Positions 35,760 to 45,252 are shown, numbered from the stretch's first letter. The stretch is 64,000 nucleotides of DNA from CAVYTF01 sp963771435 (GCA_963771435.1 CAVYTF010000018.1:1-64000), one strand, 5' to 3'. A program made the numbers and translations. The notes: generated from the letters alone by a model not told the origin.

Positions 35760-36467
35760 TTAATTGTTCAATGACTGTACAAGGCCAATCAAAAAACTAT
35801 CACTTGTGGCGTTATCGTTTTGGTTATAATAATCCTCCACCTTTTGTTTCAATGCGGGAAAAGCCTTTTCAATGCTTTTTGCTTTAAAGGTTATAGGTTG
35901 TGGAATACCGCTTTTATTTGAAATATAATAGGTTATCTCATCTATAAATTCATCATAATTATCACCGTCTTTCATTTTAATGATGTCAGTTTGATCTGCT
36001 TTTACAAACTTTGCTTTTGTGAGCTTTAGTAAGGAGTAGCCTTGGTTGTTGCCTGCAAGGACCTCAAAAAAATTAACCTTGTCAGAAGGGTCATAAACAG
36101 ATGCTGACATGAAGCTATGCACTTTATCTGTGTTCAATGTAAAGCCTTTTGTTTGGTCTTTTTCTGCGAGTAAAATGGCTGAAGAATCTTTCCATTTAAT
36201 AAAAAGCTGCTGCCTTACTTTGTCATAAAGAAAAGAATAGTCTTTACCGATGACCTCATTGTGAATAGTAGTAACAGTACCGTGTGCCCAACTTGGATAA
36301 AAGAACTGGGAACCTTTTACTTCACCACTGCTGTAGCTTTGTATTCCGTTAAGGCCTGTGCTTTTTGCAACTTCCTTGAACTCTGCCCCAATTTGGGCTG
36401 ATTCTACCTGGGAAAATGTTGCCAGGCTTATTAAAAGTAAACCTGTAAAGAGTGCAATGGTTCTCAT
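35760..36467 (-). CDS. secreted protein of unknown function
   Basis: A 235-residue protein with a signal peptide (residues 1-19, ending LATFSQ). The middle is beta-rich, with GSQFFYPSWAHGTVTTIHNE and LFIKWKDSSAILLAEKDQ as plausible strands. The C-terminal 60 residues are mostly helical and acidic. It has no lipobox, sorting domain or catalytic motif that could be recognised. It is transcribed opposite to the flanking DUF1735 genes, so it is not part of their operon. Confidence 0.55.
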   Translation of the reverse strand: MRTIALFTGLLLISLATFSQVESAQIGAEFKEVAKSTGLNGIQSYSSGEVKGSQFFYPSWAHGTVTTIHNEVIGKDYSFLYDKVRQQLFIKWKDSSAILLAEKDQTKGFTLNTDKVHSFMSASVYDPSDKVNFFEVLAGNNQGYSLLKLTKAKFVKADQTDIIKMKDGDNYDEFIDEITYYISNKSGIPQPITFKAKSIEKAFPALKQKVEDYYNQNDNATSDSFLIGLVQSLNN

Positions 36468-36643
36468 AAATAATTATTTTCATAAAGGTAGCTAATTAAA
36501 ACAAAATATGTTTATTCTAATTGTGAAAATATATTTATGTTTTAAAATGAATTAAACTTTAACAGTTTAATTCGGCCTTAAGCAAAGTATTATTTGCAAT
36601 GGTAAGAGCGCTTAAATATTTTTGCTGCCAAGCGAAATAAGTT

Positions 36644-37516
36644 ATGAGAAAACCAGCGGTTTTTAGTTTTTTATGTTTTTTATGTTTGATGGTATCCTGC
36701 AAAAAGAATATCCTAGATAATACAGGCTCAAGTGTTGGGTTTGCAGATGGCGGGCTATCTAACTTTAATGAAGCTGCTATAAGTTATAACGGAGATACTA
36801 CTGTTGTAGATTTCAGCGTGGTGTTATACCCTTCTACGATAAAAGAAAACCTAACTGTGAGTATAGGTATAAATGATGCGGCAAGAGTTGCTTACAATAA
36901 TTCGGGAGCTACCCTTCTTTATGACTCTTTGCCTGATTCATGTTATTCTCTCTCAATGCAATCTGCTGTGATAAAATCAGGAAGTATCTCTGTTCTTTTT
37001 TCTGTTAGTTTTTATCATTATAGAATTAATCCACAAATAAGTTACATGCTTCCTGTAACCATTACTGATGCACAAGGCCTTGCTATAACTGATACAATCA
37101 ATACTATTTATTTTCATGTAAACGGTAACTTTTTATCTGATTCCACCGGATATAGTATCAGGGGAACAAAAACAGAATATATTGGAGACTCGACAACAGG
37201 TTCAATTTTAGATATTATTCAATCCCCCGGCGTTAAATTCTTTGCAGCAATAGAACCTGAAGTATCTGCGGTGGATTATGCAGACCTCGGAGCGGAAGGC
37301 TGGCAGTACTTGGTTACAGTTGATCCTACTGCTGATACTTTAATAAGCGTGGCCCCTAATAGTATTATTCTTGGTACAAATGGTGTTTTGCCAGGTTCGT
37401 TTGTGATGGACACTGCAACTTATGATGCGGCGGCAGGGGTATTTCACTTTGCTTCACGTTATCAAGACATGCAGGGTAATCTTCGTGTTGTAAACGAAAC
37501 CATGACCAAGCAATAA
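36644..37516 (+). CDS. DUF1735-domain lipoprotein, second copy
   Basis: A 290-residue lipoprotein (lipobox LMVSC near 19) with the same architecture as the protein at 34309: GFADGGLSNFNEAAISYN, then VVLYPSTIKENLTVSIG, then HYRINPQISYMLPVTITD, then a divergent C-terminal beta domain. It has no SusC or SusD of its own nearby. It may be an alternative accessory lipoprotein for the same transporter or a leftover of a second locus. DUF3467 follows 45 bases later. Confidence 0.75.
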   Translation: MRKPAVFSFLCFLCLMVSCKKNILDNTGSSVGFADGGLSNFNEAAISYNGDTTVVDFSVVLYPSTIKENLTVSIGINDAARVAYNNSGATLLYDSLPDSCYSLSMQSAVIKSGSISVLFSVSFYHYRINPQISYMLPVTITDAQGLAITDTINTIYFHVNGNFLSDSTGYSIRGTKTEYIGDSTTGSILDIIQSPGVKFFAAIEPEVSAVDYADLGAEGWQYLVTVDPTADTLISVAPNSIILGTNGVLPGSFVMDTATYDAAAGVFHFASRYQDMQGNLRVVNETMTKQ

Positions 37517-37561
37517 AATTATGGCTAAATAATTACTAAGTAATATCTTTATAAAAAAATA

Positions 37562-37879
37562 ATGCCCGAGCAAATACCACCGCCAAATAATCCTCTCAAT
37601 ATTGAAATAAGCGAGGAAGTAGCAGAAGGTTCTTATGCTAACCTTGCTATTATTACGCATAGCCACGCTGAATTTATTGTTGATTTCGTAAATGTGATGC
37701 CAGGAATGCCAAAAAGCAAGGTGAAATCAAGAATTATTTTTACCCCGATGCATGCCAAGCGTTTTATGAGGGCAATGCAAGAAAATGTGGAGCGGTATGA
37801 AACTACTAATGGTAAAATACAAGACCTGGAACAAATTGAAATACCACTTAATTTTGGAGGACCAACTGCGCAGGCGTAG
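37562..37879 (+). CDS. DUF3467 family protein
   Basis: A 105-residue cytoplasmic protein with the family core LNIEISEEVAEGSYANLAIITHS, listed here as residues 12-34, then EFIVDFVNVMPGMPKSKVKSR and the helix HAKRFMRAMQENVERYE. DUF3467 is widespread in Bacteroidota, often near RNA polymerase or translation genes, and its function is unknown. Two units of the GTTTGTA-type heptamer directly follow its stop codon. Confidence 0.85.
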   Translation: MPEQIPPPNNPLNIEISEEVAEGSYANLAIITHSHAEFIVDFVNVMPGMPKSKVKSRIIFTPMHAKRFMRAMQENVERYETTNGKIQDLEQIEIPLNFGGPTAQA

Positions 37880-37911
37880 TTTGTAGTTTGTAAAAAAGGT
37901 GCAATTTACAT

Positions 37912-38601
37912 TTATAAGATCCCTGAATCAGAGAAACTGTAGTAGCCTTCGTCACTGACTATAATATGGTCAAGGACTTTTATATCAAAGAGTTTAGCTG
38001 CTTCTTTTATTTTTTGAGTGAGCATCTCATCGGCGGAACTGGGCTTTGTACTTCCGCTGGGATGGTTGTGGCAAAGAATGATGTTAACGGCATTGTGTTC
38101 TAATGATTTTCTTAAGATAATGCGGGGGTCAACGACTGTGCCTGTAATGCCGCCTTCGCTGATTATTTCATAGTGGTTTATTTTGTTGGCGTTGTTTAAA
38201 AAAAGTACTACAAACACTTCCCGTTTTTCGTACTGGAGTTTGGCTTTTAAGAATTCTGCCACGTCTTTGCTGTGGACAATGACCTCTTTCTTTTTTTCAG
38301 AAGCATCCCTTCGAGCGCCGAGTTCGAGGGCTGCTGCAATGCTGATGGCTTTTGCATTGCCGATGCCTTTTACTGAAAGGTTGCGGATCTCTTTTATTGA
38401 CATTTTGCCGAGGCGCTGTAAATCGTTGCCTGCGGCCTGCAGCAAAGATTTGGCCACATCTACAGCGCTTTGATCTTTTGTGCCGTTGTTGATGAGTATA
38501 GCAACCAATTCGGCATTGCTTAATGCGTTGGCGCCTTTCAGCATCATTTTTTCACGCGGACGATCATCTTCCGCCCATTGTTTGATCGTGCTGTTTGCCA
38601 T
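37912..38601 (-). CDS. radC: RadC-family JAB/MPN-domain protein
   Basis: A 229-residue protein with a helix-hairpin-helix region at the N-terminus (LSVKGIGNAKA near residue 73) and a C-terminal MPN domain carrying the full JAMM metal motif HNHPSGSTKPSSAD near residue 178. It was historically called a DNA repair protein, but the molecular function is unproven. The start at 38601 gives the standard N-terminus IKQWAEDDRPREKM. The prs gene is divergent. Confidence 0.92.
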   Translation of the reverse strand: MANSTIKQWAEDDRPREKMMLKGANALSNAELVAILINNGTKDQSAVDVAKSLLQAAGNDLQRLGKMSIKEIRNLSVKGIGNAKAISIAAALELGARRDASEKKKEVIVHSKDVAEFLKAKLQYEKREVFVVLFLNNANKINHYEIISEGGITGTVVDPRIILRKSLEHNAVNIILCHNHPSGSTKPSSADEMLTQKIKEAAKLFDIKVLDHIIVSDEGYYSFSDSGIL

Positions 38602-38649
38602 GTTGATAAATTATTGAAACACCAAAATAAGATTTCCTTGTGTAATATA

Positions 38650-38657
38650 TATCTTCG
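38650..38657 (+). promoter_or_regulatory. -7 box of prs
   Basis: TATCTTCG, the same variant as at gldJ and folD, ends 19 bases before the prs ATG at 38677. Confidence 0.45.
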
Positions 38658-38676
38658 CCTCCAATATTATTGCTTT

Positions 38677-39638
38677 ATGAATCCATCTGTAAAAATATTT
38701 TCGGGAAACGGATCGCAGGAACTTTGGCCTCTAAAATAGCGCAATGTTTTGGTGCGCCATTGGGAAAAGTAAATATTCAGAAATTCAGCGATGGCGAGTT
38801 TCAGCCTGTGTTTCTAGAAAGCATACGCGGCGATTATGTTTTTCTGGTGCAAGGCACTTTTGCGCCCACTGATAACCTGATGGAATTGCTGCTGATGATC
38901 GATGCCGCCAAAGCGGGCCAGCGCTTATAAAATAATTGCAGTAATTCCTTATTATGGCTATGCGCGACAGGACAGGAAGGATAAACCGCGGGTGGCCATC
39001 GGCTCTAAATTGGTGGCCACATTGCTGGAAGCTGCAGGTGCCAACCGTGTAATAACCATGGACCTGCATGCGCCGCAAATACAGGCATTTTTTGATATAC
39101 CGGTTGACCATTTGGACAGTTCGGCTATTTTTATTCCTTACATAGAGCAATTAAAACTTGAAAACCTTACCTTTGCCGCCCCCGACGTGGGAAGTACGAA
39201 CAGGGTGAGGGAAATAGCGAATTATTTTAGTGCTGAAATGGTGATCTGCGACAAGCACAGGAAGCGGGCAAACGAGATAAACAGCATGGTGCTGATAGGG
39301 GATGTGGATAACAGGGAAGTGTATTGATAGATGATATATGCGACACGGGAGGGACACTGGCAAAGGCTGCGGGCCTGCTGAAAGAAAAAGGAGCGAGAAG
39401 TGTGCGGGCGCTGTGTACACATCCGGTTTTAAGCGGGAATGCATACGCAAATATTGAGAATAGCCTGCTGGAGGAATTAGTGGTTTGCGATACAATTCCA
39501 TTGAAGAGAGAGAGCAAAAAGATAAAAGTGCTTTCTGTTGCTGATCTTTTTGCTATAGCAATAAGAAATGCATACGAGAACAAAAGCATTACCAGCTTGT
39601 TCATTCATTCGCAGTTGAAGGCAGAAAAGGGCAAGTGA
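38677..39638 (+). CDS. prs: ribose-phosphate pyrophosphokinase (three frameshifts)
   Basis: Prs makes PRPP for nucleotide, NAD and histidine synthesis, which links it to nadC and pyrD in this window. The ATG at 38677 gives MNPSVKIFSGNGSQEL. The frame then shifts at about 38720 to continue SKIAQCFG, at about 38919 (extra G; DAAKRASAYKIIAV) and at about 39322 (missing G; DNREV then VLIDDICDTGGT, the PRPP-binding loop). Joined, it has about 320 residues and all family motifs, including PYYGYARQDRKD and DLHAPQIQAFF. Three single-base errors in one essential gene argue for sequencing noise. rplY follows on the same strand after 47 bases. Confidence 0.92.
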
Positions 39639-39685
39639 GGGAAATTAAGAATTGGAGCGTTTAAATTAAAAACAATATATAAACA

Positions 39686-40363
39686 ATGAAAACAATTACA
39701 ATCGAAGGCCACTTGAGGACCGAAATTGGCAAAAAAGCCACCCGCCAGGTTCGCTCTCAGGAAAACGTGCCGGGTGTAATTTACGGGGGTGCTGAGGAAA
39801 TAAATTTTTATGCCTCTGCCAAAGCTTTTAAACCTTTGGTGTATACCGGTGAATTTCAGTTGGCGAACGTTAATGTTGAAGGAAAAACATACACGTGTAT
39901 TTTGAAAGACCTGCAGTTTGACAGGGTAAGCGATGCGCTCGACCATGTTGACCTGCTTGAACTGAGGGAAGACCGCAAAGTGGTTGCGACACTTCCTATA
40001 AAATTTACAGGCATATCAGTAGGTGTTAAAGCAGGGGGTAAATTAGTGACGAAAATAAAAGCACTGAAAGTGAAAACGCTACCTAAATATTTGAAAGAAA
40101 ATATTGTAGTGGATATTACTAACCTGGAACTGAATGGTAATATTCGCGTGGAAGATGTTAAAGAAGAGCATTATGAAATAATGAACTCGCCGCGCATACC
40201 CATTGTTTCTGTCGTGCTGACACGTCAATTGAAACAGGAAGAGGCCACTGCACCTAAAACTGCTGCTCCGGCGGCAAAAGCTGCAGCGCCGGCTGCTGCT
40301 GGTAAAGCGCCTGCCCCTGCTGCAAAGGCTGCTGCACCTGCTAAGGATGCGAAGAAAAAGTAA
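39686..40363 (+). CDS. rplY: 50S ribosomal protein bL25 (CTC form)
   Basis: A 225-residue bL25 of the long CTC type. The N-terminal 5S rRNA-binding domain has KTITIEGHLRTEIGKKATRQ and NVPGVIYGG, and a C-terminal beta domain covers residues 95-185. The final 40 residues are a low-complexity Ala-Pro-Lys tail, which is common in Bacteroidota. Together with prs and pth (after a gap) it forms the usual Bacteroidota order prs-rplY-pth. A terminator closes the prs-rplY unit. Confidence 0.94.
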   Translation: MKTITIEGHLRTEIGKKATRQVRSQENVPGVIYGGAEEINFYASAKAFKPLVYTGEFQLANVNVEGKTYTCILKDLQFDRVSDALDHVDLLELREDRKVVATLPIKFTGISVGVKAGGKLVTKIKALKVKTLPKYLKENIVVDITNLELNGNIRVEDVKEEHYEIMNSPRIPIVSVVLTRQLKQEEATAPKTAAPAAKAAAPAAAGKAPAPAAKAAAPAKDAKKK

Positions 40364-40382
40364 GATGTTTTAAAATAAAATG

Positions 40383-40411
40383 CAAAAGCCCTGCTGTTGT
40401 GGGGCTTTTGT
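40383..40411 (+). terminator. rho-independent terminator of rplY
   Basis: CAAAAGCCC pairs with GGGCTTTTG around a CTGCTGTTGTG loop. Confidence 0.75.
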
Positions 40412-40970
40412 TATAGAAACCTCACCTTAATTTACCTGTACTTGTAAAAATACGAGGGAGAACGATGGGATTGTGGTTAAAAAGAGTAGTGGATTTTTAA
40501 GAAATGATAATGGATGAGTAAAAATGGTAATGGATGGGTAAGAAATAGGGTTGGATTAAAAAGAAATCTAAAGACCTCATCCCCAACCATTCTCCAAAGA
40601 AGAAGGCAAGAAACGTAAAAGTTGCGAAAATCGGTGCAGGCAAGAAAACAAGAAGATTTTGAGGTTTGTTGTGGAAGGAGCGGTTATGGATAAAGGAGTT
40701 TAGTTGTCGAATTGGAGGACCAGTTGTGGTTTAGGATGTTGTGCAGAGATCATACTGCTGAAGGGTTCAGGGAATGGGAGTGGAAAGCTTGGTGAAGATT
40801 TTGTGGAGGGCCTTGTGCCGGACTTGGAACGGACAGCCCAGACTGAAGCTGAAGAGAGGGGATGGTGATAGCTTCAAAAAGGATTGCAGATTTTTGATTG
40901 CACATTGACGATTGGTTGAATTGTTGATTGGTTGATTAGTTAGTAGTTGATTAGCCAAATAAGTTGAGAG
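40412..40970. other. intergenic with degenerate short repeats
   Basis: No gene is visible in these 560 bases. TAATGGATGAGTAAAAATGG recurs as TAATGGATGGGTAAGAAATAGG near 40508 and 40527. Near 40910-40955 runs of TTGATTG, GTTGATT and AGTTGAT resemble a decayed heptamer array just before pth. Confidence 0.45.
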
Positions 40971-41546
40971 ATGAGCAAATATTTAATTGTGGGGCTGGGG
41001 AACCCGGGGAGTGAATATGTGCATACGCGCCATAATATTGGTTTTGACGTGGTGGAGGCTTTTGCGGGGAAGCATGGCGGGATGTTTAAGACGAAGCGGC
41101 TGGCGGAGGTGGCGGAGGTGAAGTGCAAGGGGAAGGTGCTTGTGTGTATTAAACCGACGACATTTATGAACCTGAGCGGGATGGCGTTTAAATATTGGAT
41201 GGATAAGGAGAGGGTGGGGCTGGAAAATACGCTGACAGTGGTAGACGACCTGGCGATACCGCTCAGTAAACTGAGACTTCGGGGGTTTGGGAGCAGCGGT
41301 GGGCATAACGGACTGGCGGATATTGAGGAAGCGCTGGGGACGGACAAATATGCGAAGCTGCGGTTTGGCATAGGAAATAATTTTGCGAAAGGGAGGCAGG
41401 TGGAATTTGTGTTGGGAAAATGGACTGCGGAGGAGGGGGGACTGGTGAACAGGAAAATCGATAAATGTGTGGAGGCGATAGAGAATTTTGGAATGATTGG
41501 GTTAGAAAGGACGATGAACCTGGTGAATAATTTAAATATCGTTTAA
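40971..41546 (+). CDS. pth: peptidyl-tRNA hydrolase
   Basis: Pth releases tRNA from prematurely dropped peptidyl-tRNA. The 191 residues include the N-terminal signature LIVGLGNPGSEYVHTRHNIG with the catalytic His near residue 21, KPTTFMNLSG near 62 and GFGSSGGHNGLADIEEALG near 105. The gene is richer in GGG and GCG codons than its neighbours. A degenerate heptamer run lies directly upstream. Confidence 0.95.
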   Translation: MSKYLIVGLGNPGSEYVHTRHNIGFDVVEAFAGKHGGMFKTKRLAEVAEVKCKGKVLVCIKPTTFMNLSGMAFKYWMDKERVGLENTLTVVDDLAIPLSKLRLRGFGSSGGHNGLADIEEALGTDKYAKLRFGIGNNFAKGRQVEFVLGKWTAEEGGLVNRKIDKCVEAIENFGMIGLERTMNLVNNLNIV

Positions 41547-41568
41547 CGGGCAACAGCTTCAGGTGATT

Positions 41569-41576
41569 TAATTTTG
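41569..41576 (+). promoter_or_regulatory. -7 box of the FAH-family gene
   Basis: TAATTTTG matches TAnnTTTG and ends 24 bases before the ATG at 41601. Confidence 0.5.
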
Positions 41577-41600
41577 CAGAAAGAAATTAAAAATAAGCAT

Positions 41601-42212
41601 ATGAAAATTTTTTGTGTAGGGCGTAATTATCAAGCGCATGCGAAGGAGATGAACAGCAATGTTCCTGAAGAGCCTATTATTTTTATGAAGCCTCAAAATG
41701 CTATGATACATTATACTTCGCCTTTTTATTACCCAGAGTTTACAAATGATCTGCATTATGAAGCAGAGCTTGTTTTGAGGGTTTGTAAAAACGGGCGTTA
41801 TATTCCTGAGCGGTTTGCGAACCAGTATTTCAATGCTATCACTGTGGGTATTGATTTTACAGCGAGAGATTTGCAAAATGATTTAAAGGATAAGGGACTG
41901 CCATGGGAAAAAGCGAAGTCATGGGATAATTCTGCATTGATTGGTGACTGGGTGAATACTGATAATAATACTTTCAGGCAGCCTGTGCATTTTTCGCTGA
42001 AAAAGAATGATGAAATGGTGCAAATGGGGGACAGTTCGGCAATGATCTTTCCTTATAACATCATCATCAATAACATCTCTAAATACTTCTCGCTGAACAT
42101 TGGAGACCTTATTTTTACCGGCACGCCGGCTGGAGTGGGAGAATGTGTGGCAGGGGATGTGCTTGAAGGATTCTTAGAAGAGAGAAAAGTGTTTGACATG
42201 AAAATAAGATAG
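41601..42212 (+). CDS. fumarylacetoacetate hydrolase family protein
   Basis: A 203-residue member of the FAH fold. It begins MKIFCVGRNYQAHAKEM and has the metal-binding acids in the segment YEAELVLRV near residue 58 and VGIDFTARD near 85, with the C-terminal GDLIFTGTPAGVG. The small single-domain members hydrolyse or decarboxylate acylpyruvates or oxaloacetate. The exact substrate is not resolvable. It ends two bases from the plsX stop, convergently. Confidence 0.88.
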   Translation: MKIFCVGRNYQAHAKEMNSNVPEEPIIFMKPQNAMIHYTSPFYYPEFTNDLHYEAELVLRVCKNGRYIPERFANQYFNAITVGIDFTARDLQNDLKDKGLPWEKAKSWDNSALIGDWVNTDNNTFRQPVHFSLKKNDEMVQMGDSSAMIFPYNIIINNISKYFSLNIGDLIFTGTPAGVGECVAGDVLEGFLEERKVFDMKIR

Positions 42213-42213
42213 T

Positions 42214-43152
42214 TTAAAACCTGCCTTTTATAGCATTGCAGAAATTGCCTGCAACCATTTTTTCCGCAACAACTATCATGTTTTTAAAGGCTTTGGCATT
42301 GCTGATGCCATGGCCTATGATCACTGGTTTTGCTACTCCGAGAACAGGAGTGCCGCCATAGTTCTCATAATGAAAACGGTAGAAATATTCGTCATTTTCT
42401 AGGTTACGTGCAGCAGCAATATCGTAGATAGATTCTGCCATTTTCAAAACAACATTGCCTATGAAACCGTCGCAAACAATCACGTCATATTTATCGTGTA
42501 CTAATTCCCTTCCTTCAATATTTCCAATAAAATTAATGTGGGCGTTTTCTTTAAGCAGGGGATAAGCTGCCTGGGCGAGGATGTTTCCTTTGCCTTCTTC
42601 TTCCCCAACATTGAGGAGGCAAACGCGCGGTTCAGCAATGTTCAGTATATTTTTGGCGTATAAACTACCAAGAGCCGCGAACTGGTTAAGGTGTTCGGGC
42701 TTGCAATCAGTATTTAAACCAACATCAAGCAATAAGCCTGAGCCGCCGTTGAGTTTTGGAATGATAGTGGCAATTGTGGGACGTAAAATACCTTCAACAG
42801 CTTTTATAGTAAACATGGTGCCAACAAGCATAGCGCCAGTGTTTCCGGCACTGATAAATGCATCTATTTCTCCTGAAGATAATAATTGAAAGCCAATACT
42901 GATAGAGGATCGTGGTTTTTCTTTCAGCGCTTTGGTAGGATGTTCGTGGTAGCTGATGACTTCTTCCGACTGGATAAATTTTACGCGTTCCTGTGCAACA
43001 TTCAACTGCTGTAATAAAGGCTGCACCTCGGTTTCTCGGCCTATACAAAAAACAGTTACCGTGCCTGAGCCGGATTCCAAATAGAGCTGCAAACCTTTCA
43101 CAGCTTCTAGCGGTGCATAGTCGCCGCCCATCATGTCTAATCCGATATTCAT
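42214..43152 (-). CDS. plsX: phosphate acyltransferase PlsX
   Basis: PlsX makes acyl-phosphate from acyl-ACP for phospholipid synthesis. The 312-residue protein begins MNIGLDMMGGDYAPLEAVKG and has HPTKALKEKPRSSI near residue 78 and the C-terminal GVAKPVIIGHGISNAKAF. The ATG at 43152 is preferred over one three codons upstream because the family starts there. It is the last gene of the DUF177-rpmF-plsX operon. Confidence 0.95.
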   Translation of the reverse strand: MNIGLDMMGGDYAPLEAVKGLQLYLESGSGTVTVFCIGRETEVQPLLQQLNVAQERVKFIQSEEVISYHEHPTKALKEKPRSSISIGFQLLSSGEIDAFISAGNTGAMLVGTMFTIKAVEGILRPTIATIIPKLNGGSGLLLDVGLNTDCKPEHLNQFAALGSLYAKNILNIAEPRVCLLNVGEEEGKGNILAQAAYPLLKENAHINFIGNIEGRELVHDKYDVIVCDGFIGNVVLKMAESIYDIAAARNLENDEYFYRFHYENYGGTPVLGVAKPVIIGHGISNAKAFKNMIVVAEKMVAGNFCNAIKGRF

Positions 43153-43192
43153 GCCCGGCAAGCTAAGGTATTTTTGTAAGAAAAAGGTTAAG

Positions 43193-43387
43193 CTATGCTT
43201 TCAGAGGGGCTTTTTCTGCCACTACTTTTCCTTTATAATACAATTTTCCTTCGCTTACATGTGCACGGTGGCGCACGTGTGTTTCGCCAGTAGTTGGGTC
43301 TTTGCTCAGCGTTACTTCTTCCGCTACGTAATGCGTTCTTCTCTTAGCGCTGCGCTGCTGAGAATGTCTGCGTTTAGGATTTGGCAT
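43193..43387 (-). CDS. rpmF: 50S ribosomal protein bL32
   Basis: A 64-residue basic protein starting MPNPKRRHSQQRSAKRRTH. Bacteroidota bL32 often lacks the zinc cysteines, as here. It sits between the DUF177 gene and plsX, the classic order. Confidence 0.95.
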   Translation of the reverse strand: MPNPKRRHSQQRSAKRRTHYVAEEVTLSKDPTTGETHVRHRAHVSEGKLYYKGKVVAEKAPLKA

Positions 43388-43432
43388 AAATTAAAGTTTA
43401 TACTTGTTTACTTTGTTCTTTGTTTTAAGTTG

Positions 43433-43981
43433 TTAATTTTCCAACCCATTAAATTTTTCTAATCCTTTCCACAACGAATTGTTATCGTCCTTATGTGCAT
43501 CGTCTGCCATCTGTTTCAGCTTTTCCAGTACTTCTTTATTGCAAAGCGGACCTCCCATTTCATCTTCATTGCAACTCTTTTGTAAAGGTATGCTCAGGTT
43601 GATAAACTCATATATCCAGTCCGCAACATGCAAGTGGCTTTCACCTTTGCTGATGTAATAAACGTCGGGGTCTTCTTCCTGTTCGTTCATCACCTCGGGC
43701 TCATACACTATTTTTACAACGATGTTAAATTCGTCCCACAAATTCAATATCAGTTTGTTGCCGCATCTATCGCAGGCAACATCCGTCTTTCCTTCCACAT
43801 CAAATTTCAACAACATGAAGCCGGATCTCTTATCCAAAGCCAGTTTCACTTTTGCATTGCAGTTGCTGAAATCCTGCTCACCGTATGCTGTAAAAAACTT
43901 ATCATCAACTTCATATTCAAACATGTGAATACCGGGCTTTAAACCCACAAATGCTATCTCAAATGCCCTACGGTTGCTCAT
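43433..43981 (-). CDS. DUF177 (YceD-like) protein
   Basis: A 182-residue protein with the family CxxC pair (VACDRCGNKL near residue 82). A second Cys pair (SCNEDEMGGPLC) is near 155. YceD proteins are implicated in 23S rRNA accumulation and are cotranscribed with rpmF in most bacteria. The start at 43981 (MSNRRAFEIAFVGLKPG) is preferred to an in-frame ATG 17 codons upstream because the TACCTTTG box at 44003-44010 lies between them. Confidence 0.88.
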   Translation of the reverse strand: MSNRRAFEIAFVGLKPGIHMFEYEVDDKFFTAYGEQDFSNCNAKVKLALDKRSGFMLLKFDVEGKTDVACDRCGNKLILNLWDEFNIVVKIVYEPEVMNEQEEDPDVYYISKGESHLHVADWIYEFINLSIPLQKSCNEDEMGGPLCNKEVLEKLKQMADDAHKDDNNSLWKGLEKFNGLEN

Positions 43982-44002
43982 AACCCCACTTTTTAGGGTT
44001 GG

Positions 44003-44010
44003 CAAAGGTA
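44003..44010 (-). promoter_or_regulatory. -7 box of the DUF177-rpmF-plsX operon
   Basis: On the minus strand TACCTTTG matches TAnnTTTG and ends 21 bases before the ATG at 43981. Confidence 0.5.
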
Positions 44011-44126
44011 CAGGAAAAGAGTTTATGAACAAAGTAAATTACAACTGTAAAAGTTCATAATGAAAGAAGTACTTGACATTCAGAAAAATGCCCCTTTCAT
44101 CTTTTTTATCTGTGAGCTATGCTCTG

Positions 44127-44134
44127 TATGTTTG
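44127..44134 (+). promoter_or_regulatory. -7 box of the DUF3810 gene, predicts leaderless start
   Basis: TATGTTTG is followed by CAGTA and then ATG at 44140. It rules out the in-frame ATG at 44119 as the normal start if the box is used. Confidence 0.45.
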
Positions 44135-44139
44135 CAGTA

Positions 44140-45249
44140 ATGAAGGAAAAGAAAAGGAAAAAGAAAAAGTATGATCTTAAAAAGCTTGCCATTAGCATAG
44201 GGATTTTAGTTTTAGTATCAGTGGCCATTAAAATAATTTCCACCTTCAGCCGATGGGTTGAAGGTTATTATTCTACCGGGATATATGTTTATATATCAAC
44301 CTTTTTACGTGCCATTACCCGATGGGTACCGTTTAGTGTAGGGGATGTTTTATATTCAGTACTTGCCTTATTTTTTATAATAAAATTTATAACCTTCATC
44401 CGCATTATTTTACGTAAACAAGCTACCGCAAGGTTCTTTTTGTACAGCCTGCTGAAAGTGGTCAGGTTTTTTCTATGGGTGTATATTATTTTTAATCTTT
44501 TATGGGGAATAAATTATGAGCGCCTCGGCATCGCTCATCAACTGCAGATACAGCCTGCACAATATTCTACAATAGAATTAAAAACCCTTACAGATTCCTT
44601 GCTTGAAAGAGTAAATACGGCAAGAAGGGCTATGGGCGATTCTGCCTTTAAATATCCTTCTCAGCAAGAAGTATTCGCAGAAGCCATCAAAGCGTATAAA
44701 AATGTCCAGCAACAATATCCGTTTCTTGCTTATCCTCAGCCATGTATAAAAGCCACGCTCTATGGCAACTTCGCTAATTATTTGGGCTTCCAGGGATATT
44801 ATGACCCTTTCACCGGTGAATCACAGGTAGACGTTACCATTCCGCCATTTATTATTCCTTACACCACCACGCATGAGGTATCGCACCAGATAGGTTACGG
44901 CACTGAAGACGAAGCCAATTTTGTCGGTTATCTCGCAGGCAAAGCATCAACTAACCCCCTTTTTCATTATTCCATTTATTTTGATCTCTTCAATTATGCA
45001 AACAGCGCTTTGTTTTTTCGTGACAGCGCTGCCGCAAGAGCAAATTATAAAGCATTGGATACCTTGATAAAAATAGATGAACGTGCTTACCGTAAGTTTT
45101 TAATATCCTACAGAAACCCTGTAGACCGCTACATGACCTCATTGTATGACAGTTACCTCAAGGCGAACAACCAACCAAACGGTATGGATACTTACAGCGA
45201 AGTGATCTCATGGCTCGTTGCGTATCAAAAAAAATACAAAGAATTGTAA
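44140..45249 (+). CDS. DUF3810 membrane protein with a zinc-peptidase-like HEXXH motif
   Basis: A 369-residue protein. A very basic N-terminus (KEKKRKKKKYDLKK) precedes three hydrophobic segments (about residues 16-35, 75-95 and 110-130). The C-terminal part is extracytoplasmic or cytoplasmic and contains TTHEVSHQIGYGTEDEANFVGY near residue 250, shown as landmark positions 247-268. This has HEVSH plus a downstream Glu, the layout of a gluzincin metallopeptidase. DUF3810 has no established substrate. It is monocistronic and converges on dnaG over a perfect 18-bp inverted repeat. Confidence 0.8.
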   Translation: MKEKKRKKKKYDLKKLAISIGILVLVSVAIKIISTFSRWVEGYYSTGIYVYISTFLRAITRWVPFSVGDVLYSVLALFFIIKFITFIRIILRKQATARFFLYSLLKVVRFFLWVYIIFNLLWGINYERLGIAHQLQIQPAQYSTIELKTLTDSLLERVNTARRAMGDSAFKYPSQQEVFAEAIKAYKNVQQQYPFLAYPQPCIKATLYGNFANYLGFQGYYDPFTGESQVDVTIPPFIIPYTTTHEVSHQIGYGTEDEANFVGYLAGKASTNPLFHYSIYFDLFNYANSALFFRDSAAARANYKALDTLIKIDERAYRKFLISYRNPVDRYMTSLYDSYLKANNQPNGMDTYSEVISWLVAYQKKYKEL

Positions 45250-45252
45250 TTG

